From NCBI RefSeq assembly GCF_042648365.1, contig NZ_JBHRXI010000017.1, forward strand, positions 369,038 to 433,037: a stretch of 64,000 nucleotides of DNA. The letters are read 5' to 3'. Every line of letters begins with the position of its first letter. The first letter of the stretch is position 1. The notes below the pieces were generated by a model that did not search any database, had not been told where the DNA came from, and saw nothing but the letters and a program-made list of their open reading frames with translations. A program made the position numbers and the translations under genes. This document shows positions 8,007 through 15,738 of this stretch, in pieces. The stretch is from Lutimaribacter_A marinistellae (GTDB lineage Bacteria > Pseudomonadota > Alphaproteobacteria > Rhodobacterales > Rhodobacteraceae).

Positions 8007-9083
8007 ATGACCGAACCCCTGTTTGACCCCTTTTCGGCGGGCGATATCGAAGTAGCCAACCGCGTGGTGATGGCGCCGTTGACGCGCAACCGGGCCGATG
8101 ACCGGACCGGCGAGGTTGGCGATCTGCATGTCGAGTATTACCGCCAGCGCGCGGGTGCGGGGCTGATCGTGACCGAAGCCTCGCAGATCAGCCCGCAGGG
8201 CAAGGGATATATCGCGACACCGGGCATTCACAGCGACGCGCAGGTCGCGGCATGGCGCAAGGTGACGGATGCGGTTCACGCGGAAGGCGGCAAGATCGTC
8301 ATCCAGCTGTGGCATGTCGGGCGGATCTCGCATGTCGATCTGCAACCGGGCGGCGCGGCCCCTGTGTCGAGCACGGCGCAGCCCGCGGGGGTCAAGACCT
8401 TTACCAGCGAGGGGTTCGTCGAGACATCGACCCCCCGCGCGCTGACGGAGGCCGAGATTGCCGATGTGGTCGCCGATTACGCCCATGCCGCGCGCAGCGC
8501 CAAGGAGGCCGGATTCGACGGGATCGAGGTGCATGCCGCCAATGGATACCTGATCGAGCAGTTCCTGAAGGATGGCGCCAATGACCGCAGCGATTCCTAT
8601 GGCGGCAGCGTCGAGAACCGCGCGCGGTTCCTGTTCGAGGTGATGGACGCGGTTCTGGGTGTCTGGGAGCCGGGCCGGGTGGGCATCCGCCTGTCGCCCT
8701 TCTCGCCCGCGAACGGGATTTCCGACAGCGATCCGGTCGCGACCTATACCCCCATCATCGAGCGGCTGAACGGGATGGGCCTGTCCTATCTGCACATGGT
8801 CGAGGGCGAGACGGGTGGCGCGCGTACCGGCGCGTTCGACGATCTACGCAAGCTGTGGACCGGGGCGTATATGGGCAACAACGGTTATGACCGCGATCTT
8901 GCACTAGAGCGTGCGGGATCGGGGGCGGTGGACCTCGTGGCCTTTGGCCGTCCGTTCATCGCCAATCCCGACCTGGCGGAGCGTCTGCGCCGGGATGCGC
9001 CGCTCAACGAGGGCGACAAGTCGACCTGGTATGGCGGCGGCGCCGAGGGCTATACCGACTATCCCGTTCTCGAGAACGCGTAA
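8007..9083 (+). CDS. Alkene reductase of the Old Yellow Enzyme family (NemA-like)
   Basis: FMN-dependent NAD(P)H oxidoreductase that reduces activated C=C bonds or nitro groups; the natural substrate is not known. The start at 8007 has AAGGAG at 7994-7999 with seven bases of spacing, giving 358 residues. Family features are VVMAPLTRNRA at the N-terminus, the FMN/substrate region IVIQLWHVGRISH, then GFDGIEVHAANGYLIEQFL and DRSDSYGGSVENRARF, and the phosphate-binding C-terminal VAFGRPFIANPDL. It is followed by the lon heat-shock promoter and is probably a separate unit from lon. Confidence 0.93.
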   Translation: MTEPLFDPFSAGDIEVANRVVMAPLTRNRADDRTGEVGDLHVEYYRQRAGAGLIVTEASQISPQGKGYIATPGIHSDAQVAAWRKVTDAVHAEGGKIVIQLWHVGRISHVDLQPGGAAPVSSTAQPAGVKTFTSEGFVETSTPRALTEAEIADVVADYAHAARSAKEAGFDGIEVHAANGYLIEQFLKDGANDRSDSYGGSVENRARFLFEVMDAVLGVWEPGRVGIRLSPFSPANGISDSDPVATYTPIIERLNGMGLSYLHMVEGETGGARTGAFDDLRKLWTGAYMGNNGYDRDLALERAGSGAVDLVAFGRPFIANPDLAERLRRDAPLNEGDKSTWYGGGAEGYTDYPVLENA

Positions 9084-9182
9084 CCGTATAACCGGGTAAT
9101 CCAACCGGTGCGGCGGGCGGGGCGGATCAATTCGTGCCTTGCCCCCGCCAGAACCGTCGGTCATTGTGATCGGCGACAGAGG

Positions 9183-9210
9183 TTGAAGCGGGGCCAGTTC
9201 AGCCCCATTT
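9183..9210 (+). promoter_or_regulatory. Putative sigma-32 (RpoH) heat-shock promoter of lon
   Basis: GGTTGAAG (TTGAAG at 9183-9188) is followed after 14 bases by CCCCATTT (9203-9210). This closely matches the known sigma-32 pattern CTTGAA / CCCCATNT with a 13-17-base spacer. It lies about 80 bases before the lon start codon. A housekeeping promoter cannot be excluded but none as good is seen. Confidence 0.75.
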
Positions 9211-9289
9211 GTAGCCTCCAAGACAGGAGATGGCCGGGCGTCGCCTCGGAGAGGGACCGGAGCCATCTTGCCAGTGATAAGGATAGAGC

Positions 9290-11701
9290 ATGTCAGACCC
9301 CCTCAACGCATCCTACCCCGTTCTGCCGTTGCGCGACATCGTGGTGTTTCCCCACATGATCGTGCCGCTTTTCGTGGGCCGCGAGAAATCGGTGCGGGCC
9401 CTCGAAGAGGTGATGCAGGACGACAAGCAGATCCTGCTGTCGAGCCAGGTCGACCCGTCGGTGGACGACCCCGATGCCGACGGCATCTTTCGCGCCGGTG
9501 TGCTGGCCAACGTGCTGCAGCTGCTGAAGCTGCCCGATGGCACCGTCAAGGTGCTGGTCGAGGGCCAGGCGCGTGTGCAGATCACCGATTTCATCGACAA
9601 TGACAGCTTCTTCGAGGCGCGGGCCGAGTACCTGCAGGAGATTCCCGGTGACGTGACCACGACACAGGCGCTGATCCGCACCGTTGCGGACGAGTTCGAG
9701 CGCTATGCCAAGGTGCGCAAGAACATCCCCGAGGAGGCGCTGGCAGCCGTCGGTGAGACGCAGGAACCGGCCAAGCTGGCCGACCTCGTGGCCGGGCATC
9801 TGGGCATCGAGGTGGAGCAGAAGCAGGAGCTTCTGGAGACGCTGAGCGTGAGCGAGCGGCTTGAGAAGGTCTATGGCCTGATGCAGGGCGAGATGTCGGT
9901 GCTGCAGGTCGAGAAGAAGATCAAGACCCGCGTCAAGAGCCAGATGGAGAAGACCCAGCGCGAGTACTATCTGAATGAGCAGATGAAGGCCATTCAGAAG
10001 GAGCTGGGCGATGGCGAGGACGGCTCGAACGAAGTGGCCGAGCTGGAAGCGAAGATCGCCGAGACCAAGCTGAGCAAGGAAGCGCGCGAGAAGGCTGACG
10101 CCGAGCTCAAGAAGCTCAAGAACATGAGCCCGATGAGCGCCGAGGCGACGGTCGTGCGCAATTATCTGGACTGGATGCTGTCGATCCCTTGGGGCGTGAA
10201 GAGCCGCGTCAAGAAGGATCTTGGCCGCGCGCAGGAGATCCTGGACGCCGATCACCATGGCCTGGAGAAGGTCAAGGAGCGGATCGTCGAGTATCTTGCG
10301 GTGCAGCAGCGCTCGAAGAAGCTGAAGGGGCCGATCCTGTGTCTCGTCGGCCCTCCGGGCGTGGGCAAGACCTCGCTGGGCAAGTCGGTGGCCAAGGCGA
10401 CGGGGCGCGAGTTCATCCGCATCAGCTTGGGTGGCGTGCGTGACGAGTCCGAGATCCGCGGTCACCGCCGGACCTATATCGGCTCGATGCCGGGCAAGAT
10501 CATCCAGGCGCTGAAGAAGGCCAAGACCACGAACCCGCTCATCCTGCTCGACGAGATCGACAAGATGGGACAGGATTTCCGTGGCGACCCGGCCTCGGCG
10601 ATGCTGGAGGTGCTGGACCCGGAACAGAACTCGACCTTTGTGGACCACTACATGGAAGTGGAATACGACCTGTCGAACGTGATGTTCCTGACCACGTCCA
10701 ACAGCTATAACATGCCCGGGCCGCTGCTTGACCGGATGGAGATCATCCCGCTGGCCGGCTATACCGAGGACGAGAAGCGCGAGATCGCCAAGGCGCACCT
10801 GGTTCCGAAGCAGGTGAAGAACCACGGCCTGAAGGCCAAGGAATTCACCCTGACGGACGAGGCGCTGACCGAGATCATCCGCACCTATACCCGCGAGGCG
10901 GGGGTACGGAACCTTGAACGCGAAATCGCCAAGGTGGCACGGAAATCGCTGACCAAGATCATCAAGAAGGAGACCGAGGCCGTCACGGTGACGCCCGAGA
11001 ACCTGCCTGATTTCCTTGGCGTGCCCAAGTTCCGTTACGGTCTGGCCGAGAAAGAGGATCAGGTCGGTGTCGTGACCGGGCTGGCCTATACCTCGGTCGG
11101 GGGTGAGCTGTTGTCGATCGAGGCGCTGCGCCTGCCGGGCAAGGGCCGGATGAAGACCACCGGCAAGCTGGGCGACGTGATGAAGGAATCCATCGAGGCG
11201 GCATCGAGCTATGTGCGCTCGGTCAGTCCGCAGCTGGGCGTGAAGCCGCCGCGGTTCGACACGCTGGACATCCACGTTCACGTGCCGGACGGGGCGACGC
11301 CCAAGGATGGCCCCAGCGCGGGTCTGGCGATGGTGACGGCGATCGTGTCGGTGCTGACCGGTATCCCGGTTCGCAAGGACATCGCGATGACCGGCGAGGT
11401 GACGCTGCGCGGCAATGCCAGTGCGATCGGCGGGTTGAAGGAGAAGCTTCTCGCGGCTCTGCGGGGCGGCATCAAGACGGTGCTGATCCCGGAGGAAAAC
11501 GAGAAGGATCTGCCCGAGATCCCCGACAACGTGAAGGAGGGGCTGAAGATCATCCCCGTCGGCCACGTCTCGGAAGTGCTGAAACATGCGCTGGTCCGTC
11601 AGCCCGAACCCATCGAGTGGGACGAGGCGGCGGAGGAAGCCGCGGCGGCCGCAGCGGCCGCCAAGGCCGCCGAAGCGGCGGCAAGTGCAACGGCGCACTG
11701 A
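9290..11701 (+). CDS. lon: ATP-dependent endopeptidase La (Lon protease)
   Basis: Cytoplasmic AAA+ serine protease that degrades misfolded and regulatory proteins. The 803-residue length is standard. The LAN substrate-binding domain begins at LPLRDIVVFPHMIVPLFVGR. Walker A GPPGVGKTS is at about residues 354-362 and Walker B ILLDEIDKMG follows. The protease domain has the catalytic Ser at about residue 676 in KDGPSAGLAM and the catalytic Lys in GGLKEKLLAAL. The C-terminus ends in a low-complexity Glu/Ala-rich tail of about 25 residues. A sigma-32-like promoter precedes it and a strong terminator follows. Confidence 0.97.
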   Translation: MSDPLNASYPVLPLRDIVVFPHMIVPLFVGREKSVRALEEVMQDDKQILLSSQVDPSVDDPDADGIFRAGVLANVLQLLKLPDGTVKVLVEGQARVQITDFIDNDSFFEARAEYLQEIPGDVTTTQALIRTVADEFERYAKVRKNIPEEALAAVGETQEPAKLADLVAGHLGIEVEQKQELLETLSVSERLEKVYGLMQGEMSVLQVEKKIKTRVKSQMEKTQREYYLNEQMKAIQKELGDGEDGSNEVAELEAKIAETKLSKEAREKADAELKKLKNMSPMSAEATVVRNYLDWMLSIPWGVKSRVKKDLGRAQEILDADHHGLEKVKERIVEYLAVQQRSKKLKGPILCLVGPPGVGKTSLGKSVAKATGREFIRISLGGVRDESEIRGHRRTYIGSMPGKIIQALKKAKTTNPLILLDEIDKMGQDFRGDPASAMLEVLDPEQNSTFVDHYMEVEYDLSNVMFLTTSNSYNMPGPLLDRMEIIPLAGYTEDEKREIAKAHLVPKQVKNHGLKAKEFTLTDEALTEIIRTYTREAGVRNLEREIAKVARKSLTKIIKKETEAVTVTPENLPDFLGVPKFRYGLAEKEDQVGVVTGLAYTSVGGELLSIEALRLPGKGRMKTTGKLGDVMKESIEAASSYVRSVSPQLGVKPPRFDTLDIHVHVPDGATPKDGPSAGLAMVTAIVSVLTGIPVRKDIAMTGEVTLRGNASAIGGLKEKLLAALRGGIKTVLIPEENEKDLPEIPDNVKEGLKIIPVGHVSEVLKHALVRQPEPIEWDEAAEEAAAAAAAAKAAEAAASATAH

Positions 11702-11723
11702 GCCTGAAACCAGTCAAGACAAG

Positions 11724-11750
11724 GGGCGAGCCTTCGGGCTCGCCCTTTTT
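11724..11750 (+). terminator. Rho-independent terminator of lon
   Basis: A perfect 9-bp stem GGGCGAGCC / GGCTCGCCC with a TTCG tetraloop is followed directly by TTTTT at 11746-11750. This is the clearest intrinsic terminator in the window, 22 bases after the lon stop codon. Confidence 0.92.
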
Positions 11751-11788
11751 CGTTGGTCTGTATGAGTTCCCGGGCTGGCCGGTCGCGG

Positions 11789-12175
11789 TTACTGCACCTG
11801 GGCCAAAAGCTCTTTGGCGCGGTCCCGGCCCAGTTCGATCCGGCAGGAGTCTATCCCGATGCCGGTGCCCGAACCGCCGCCGAACGTGGCGCCGACGAAA
11901 GTGCACTGGGCATCGCGATAGGCCGACCATGCCGCCTGTGCGGCCTCGAGCGCGGGCACGGCCGCGCTGCGGCCCGTGACGTCATCAAGCTCCTGAGCCG
12001 AGGCCCGCGCGAAGCCGAGGTACAGCTCGACCGTGGCATCGACACGTTTGAGCGTGTCGGCAACGCAGGCCCCGATCTCGACCTGGCTGCTGCCGCCGCA
12101 TTCGGTGGCAGGATCGGCAAGGGCGGGGGCGGCGAGGGCGGTGACAAGCGCGAGGCAGGCGGCGGGTCTGAACAT
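11789..12175 (-). CDS. LprI-like (DUF1311) secreted protein
   Basis: A 128-residue exported protein. The start is set at 12175 by AAGGAG 8 bases upstream and by the signal peptide that follows (MFRPAACLALVTALAAPALA). The mature part has the Cys pattern typical of DUF1311/LprI (ECGGSSQVEIGACVADTL, then AWSAYRDAQCTF and IDSCRIELGRDRAKEL). Members include lysozyme-inhibitor lipoproteins, but this one has a type I signal and no lipobox, so inhibitor activity is only a family-based guess. It lies 54 bases downstream of the sulfurtransferase gene on the same strand. Confidence 0.8.
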   Translation of the reverse strand: MFRPAACLALVTALAAPALADPATECGGSSQVEIGACVADTLKRVDATVELYLGFARASAQELDDVTGRSAAVPALEAAQAAWSAYRDAQCTFVGATFGGGSGTGIGIDSCRIELGRDRAKELLAQVQ

Positions 12176-12229
12176 GGCGTGGGCTCCTTGGCGGTCGAAA
12201 GGGGATGAGGGGGCAGAACAGGCCATGTG

Positions 12230-13105
12230 TCACCCGGTTTCGATGGGAAGCGTTGCGTCCGATCCCCATTCACTCATCGAATTGTCGTAGACCGCAACCT
12301 TGTCATGGCCCAGCTGGTAGAGCCAGAACGCATCGACAGTGGCAAAGATTCCGCCGCCGCAATAGGTGATGTGGCGGTCCGCGCGGTCGGCGCCCACCGC
12401 GGCGAAGGCGGCTGCAATCTGGTCCGGCGGCAGGAACGCATGGGTGCGTGCATCGACGAGGTCGACCTTTGGCACGTTGACGCTGCCCGGGATGCGGCCG
12501 GGTCGGCCATAGCGGGCGTTGCGTCCGTGAAAGATATCCGCACCGAGCGCATTGACGAGGCAGGTCTGCGGCTCGGGCAGGGCGGCGAGGACCTCGTCCC
12601 TGCCGACGAAGGCGCCGGGCCGCGGCCTGACGGTAAGGTGGCCTTGTGGGTAGGTGCAGGGCGTCGTGGAGCGCGGGCGTTTTTCGGCGGCCCATTTCTC
12701 CCAACCGCCATCGAGGACAGCGGCCCGGTCAAAGCCCAGCCAGTGCAGCATCCACCAGAAGCGCGTGGCCCAGGACGGGCTGCGGCGGCTGTAGAGGATG
12801 ACGCGGGTCTCGTCGTCCACGCCGTGGCGCGCGAAAGCGGCGGCGACCTTGTCCGGCGGGCTCAGGGTCATGCCATAGGGGCTGTCAGGGTCCGAGAACT
12901 CTGCCTGCAGGTCGAAGATACCGGCCCCGGGGATATGCCCGGCATCGTGTTCCGGTTTACAGTTCAGGACGCGGTAGGGCCGGCCATCGGATGTCTTGAA
13001 ATCGAGCACCGTGGAGCAATCGAAAATGCGCAGTTTCGGGTCGTCGAGATGGGCCTCGAGCCAGGCGGTGTCGACAAGGGCGTCGGGATGTCTGAGATCG
13101 GTCAT
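12230..13105 (-). CDS. 3-mercaptopyruvate/thiosulfate sulfurtransferase (two rhodanese domains)
   Basis: A 291-residue tandem-rhodanese protein that transfers sulfane sulfur through a cysteine persulfide. The start at 13105 gives MTDLRHPDALVDTAWL, the usual N-terminus. The first, inactive rhodanese domain ends with VLDGGWEKWAAEKRP. The second has the catalytic Cys249 in ITYCGGGIFA. The loop CGGGI differs from the common CGSGVT of mercaptopyruvate sulfurtransferases, so the preferred donor is uncertain. It is divergent from the HU-like gene. Confidence 0.9.
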   Translation of the reverse strand: MTDLRHPDALVDTAWLEAHLDDPKLRIFDCSTVLDFKTSDGRPYRVLNCKPEHDAGHIPGAGIFDLQAEFSDPDSPYGMTLSPPDKVAAAFARHGVDDETRVILYSRRSPSWATRFWWMLHWLGFDRAAVLDGGWEKWAAEKRPRSTTPCTYPQGHLTVRPRPGAFVGRDEVLAALPEPQTCLVNALGADIFHGRNARYGRPGRIPGSVNVPKVDLVDARTHAFLPPDQIAAAFAAVGADRADRHITYCGGGIFATVDAFWLYQLGHDKVAVYDNSMSEWGSDATLPIETG

Positions 13106-13298
13106 GGGCAGAGCATAGCACGTTCCGACCTGCCGTGCCGGTCTCACGGGCATGGATGGGCACAAACCGCCCTCGATTTGTGCCGAAGAGACCGCCGAAA
13201 CACAGGATATGGGTTCCGTTTCGAGAAACAGTGGCGGTTTTCGAGACAAGACGCTATGGTCGGGCCACAAGAGCAGCCCAGATAAAGAGGCACAACAC

Positions 13299-13724
13299 AT
13301 GGCACGCAAGACAACCAAGACCACCACCGCTGCGCGCAAGACCCCGGTGCGGCGGACGGCGAAACCGTCGCTGGACCTGCCCGAGGCCGCGCCCGAGACG
13401 GTCCTGCCCAAGGTGGTCAAGACGACCGAGCCCGTCGTGGCCGAACCGGACCTGAAGAAGAAGGAACTGATCGACCTCGTGGTCGAGCGTTCGGGCGTGA
13501 AGAAGAAATTCGCCAAGCCCGCTGTCGAGGCGATGCTGGCCGTTCTGGGCGAGGCCATTGCCGACGGTCGCCCGCTGAACCTGCAACCGCTTGGAAAGCT
13601 GCGCGTGAACCGTGCCGAGGACAAGGCGAATGGCCGCGTGACGGTCGCCAAGATCCGCCAGAGCGCTCCGGCCGACAACGATTCTGAAGAGCCCAAAACC
13701 CCTCTTGCAGAGCCCGCCGAGTGA
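13299..13724 (+). CDS. HU-family DNA-binding protein with basic N-terminal tail
   Basis: A 141-residue protein. Residues 1 to about 50 are a Lys/Arg/Thr/Pro-rich tail (MARKTTKTTTAARKTPVRR) and the rest resembles an HU/IHF fold (KKKELIDLVVERSGVKKKF, LQPLGKLRVNR). AAAGAGG precedes the ATG. Compared with classical HU (about 90 residues) it has an added basic tail and an acidic C-terminus (DNDSEEPKTPLAEPAE). Tailed HU-like proteins of this kind are common in Rhodobacteraceae. The stop is 19 bases before the tRNA. Confidence 0.82.
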   Translation: MARKTTKTTTAARKTPVRRTAKPSLDLPEAAPETVLPKVVKTTEPVVAEPDLKKKELIDLVVERSGVKKKFAKPAVEAMLAVLGEAIADGRPLNLQPLGKLRVNRAEDKANGRVTVAKIRQSAPADNDSEEPKTPLAEPAE

Positions 13725-13743
13725 GGGTAATACCCCGGCTCAC

Positions 13744-13818
13744 GGGTGATTAGCTCAGTGGTAGAGCGCTTCGTTCACATCGAAGATGTCAGGAGTTCGA
13801 ATCTCTTATCACCCACCA
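13744..13818 (+). tRNA. tRNA-Val (anticodon CAC)
   Basis: A complete cloverleaf: acceptor GGGTGAT pairs with ATCACCC, the D-arm is GCTCAGTGGTAGAGC, the anticodon stem CTTCG/CGAAG encloses loop TTCACAT with anticodon CAC, and the T-arm carries TTCGAAT. The terminal CCA is encoded (13816-13818). It reads the GUG valine codon. It stands at the left edge of the accessory block that separates lon/HU from nuoA. Confidence 0.95.
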
Positions 13819-13950
13819 TTTCCTCACGGTGTGATCGCCTTGTCCCGGTGCCCTCAAGGGCTTATGTCCTGGTCGGCCAGGCCATTTGCCTGATGCGGGG
13901 CAAGCGGCGCGAAGTGTGTCGGGGTGCGGGCAAGGCGGGACGCGAACGGC

Positions 13951-14178
13951 CTAGCCGAACCAAGGCGGGATCGGTCGCCAGTGCGAAGCCATGCCAAGGC
14001 CTTTGAGTCTGAACGGCCAGTCGCCCACACTGCCGCCTTCGGTGCTGTGGTCCTCGGTCAATATGCCGACCCGCCACCAGTGGCCGTCTACAAAGGCCGC
14101 GATCATCGTGAGCCCGCCCTCGAGTACCAAAACGGGGCTGTCGGATTCGGATAATGTCCTTATTGCCCGCGGTATCAT
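13951..14178 (-). CDS. Small DUF551-like hypothetical protein
   Basis: A 75-residue reading frame with protein-like composition: SDSPVLVLEGG, then MIAAFVDGHWWRVG, ending MASHWRPIPPWFG. The order (DxPVLV near the start, a central GxWW, a terminal HWxPIPP) resembles DUF551 proteins, often phage-associated and ending THWMPLPEPP. This is recognition by eye, without alignment. No clear ribosome-binding site is seen. It lies just outside the tRNA gene, a usual place for mobile-element remnants. Confidence 0.5.
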   Translation of the reverse strand: MIPRAIRTLSESDSPVLVLEGGLTMIAAFVDGHWWRVGILTEDHSTEGGSVGDWPFRLKGLGMASHWRPIPPWFG

Positions 14179-14304
14179 TTACGTGCTCTCACTCTTTACA
14201 ACCTTGTCGGTAGTATCGTTTGAAAGTGAGTACAGGTTAGTTTCGTTTTGATACTTTGATTGGAGCGTGGCAGCTTGCCAGGCATGGCGCGCGAATGCAT
14301 GAGC

Positions 14305-15624
14305 CTATAAACGCGTCGCCCAGCGGGGGTGGTTGTCATCGACCACGAAGCTGTGGGCGTGGCGCCTGTGGCCTTGCAGGTGGGGATGGTCGAGCGGCAG
14401 GTTATCGTGGATGTGTTCGAGCGTATCGGGATCGGCGGCGGGCCAGAGGCGCATTGCGGCGGCGAGGCCGAGCAGTGCCAATGCGGCAAGCGCCACGAGG
14501 GCGGGAACGGTGCCGAACGCGGTCATCAGCCAGCCCGCCAGCGGATAGGTTACCAGCCAGCAGGCATGTGACAGGGCGAACTGCGCGGCGAAAACGGCCG
14601 GGCGGTCCTCGGGGTGGGCGGAGCGGCGCAGCAGACGGCCCGAAGGCGTGAGAACCGTCGAGTATCCCAGCCCCACGGCCAGCCAGGCGGCAAGGAGCAG
14701 TGGCCATGTCAGGCCGGTCACGGTGATCGCGGCGGCCAGCGCCAGAAGCGTCGCCACCATGGCGCAGGCACCGGCCAGCATCACCGGCCGGTCGGCGCGG
14801 TGTTCAAGTATCCGGGGCAGGACCAGCGCCGCAATCATGCTGCCCGCGCCGAAAGCGGCCATTGTCCATGCGAGCGCGCTTTCGCCAAGGCCAAGCTGCC
14901 CGCGTACCAGAACCACCGAGTTCACCAGCACCATCGCGCCCGCGCCCGAGACGGCGAGGTTCAGGCCCAGCAGGCCCCGCAAGCGCGGTGTGCCGAGGTA
15001 GATGCGCAGGCCGCGCGTCGTGCGGTCGTAGATCCCGCGCGGTGCCGAGGGCTGGGGGCTGGGCAGAAGAACCGACACGACCAGCGCGGCGGAGGCCGCG
15101 AACCCGGCAACGGTACCGAGGAACAGGCTGTCATAGCTGATGACCGCAAGGAGCAGTGCGGCCAGCAGCGGCGACAGGATGTTCTCGAGATCGTAAGCAA
15201 GGCGCGACAGCGACAGCGCGCGGGTATAGCGCTCTTCGTCGGTCAGAACGTCGGGGATCGTCGCCTGGAAGGTCGGGGTAAAGGCCGCAGAGGCCGATTG
15301 CAGGACGAAGATCAGGACGTAGACCTGCCAGACCTGCGTGACGAGGGGCAGGCACAGCGCCGCGCCGGCGCGGAGGATGTCGAGCGCGACGAGCAGCGCC
15401 CTGCGGTTCACCCGGTCGGCGAGGGCGCCGGCGATGGGGGCGATGCCGACATAGGCGATCATCTTGATGGTGAAGACGGTGCCCAGCACCATGGCGGCGC
15501 CGTCGCCCGCGATGTCATAGGCCAGCAGCCCGAGCGCGACGGTCGCAAGGCCAGTGCCCAGCAGGGCAACGACCTGTGCCAGGAACAGGTGACGAAAGGT
15601 ACGGTCGGCGAGAAGTGCGAACAT
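14305..15624 (-). CDS. MFS transporter with His-rich C-terminal tail
   Basis: A 439-residue major facilitator protein with about 12 hydrophobic segments. The loop motif GALADRVNRRALL between helices 2 and 3 is characteristic. The last 45 residues form a cytosolic tail rich in His and Asp (EHIHDNLPLDHPHLQGH, then HAHSFVVDDNHP), which suggests metal binding or metal-dependent control. The best analogy is the NreB/enterobactin-exporter type of MFS efflux proteins; the substrate is unknown. The next gene upstream on the same strand ends 3 kb away from any visible partner. Confidence 0.85.
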   Translation of the reverse strand: MFALLADRTFRHLFLAQVVALLGTGLATVALGLLAYDIAGDGAAMVLGTVFTIKMIAYVGIAPIAGALADRVNRRALLVALDILRAGAALCLPLVTQVWQVYVLIFVLQSASAAFTPTFQATIPDVLTDEERYTRALSLSRLAYDLENILSPLLAALLLAVISYDSLFLGTVAGFAASAALVVSVLLPSPQPSAPRGIYDRTTRGLRIYLGTPRLRGLLGLNLAVSGAGAMVLVNSVVLVRGQLGLGESALAWTMAAFGAGSMIAALVLPRILEHRADRPVMLAGACAMVATLLALAAAITVTGLTWPLLLAAWLAVGLGYSTVLTPSGRLLRRSAHPEDRPAVFAAQFALSHACWLVTYPLAGWLMTAFGTVPALVALAALALLGLAAAMRLWPAADPDTLEHIHDNLPLDHPHLQGHRRHAHSFVVDDNHPRWATRL

Positions 15625-15738
15625 GGGCGGCCCGGGCGCGGGAGTTGGTCGCGCCCCGAAAGGCTAACGCGCGGCAGGGGGTGCGGCAAGGGCCGGGGAG
15701 GGTCGGGGCAGGCCGGTCGCCCGCCCCGGACCGGGAGG

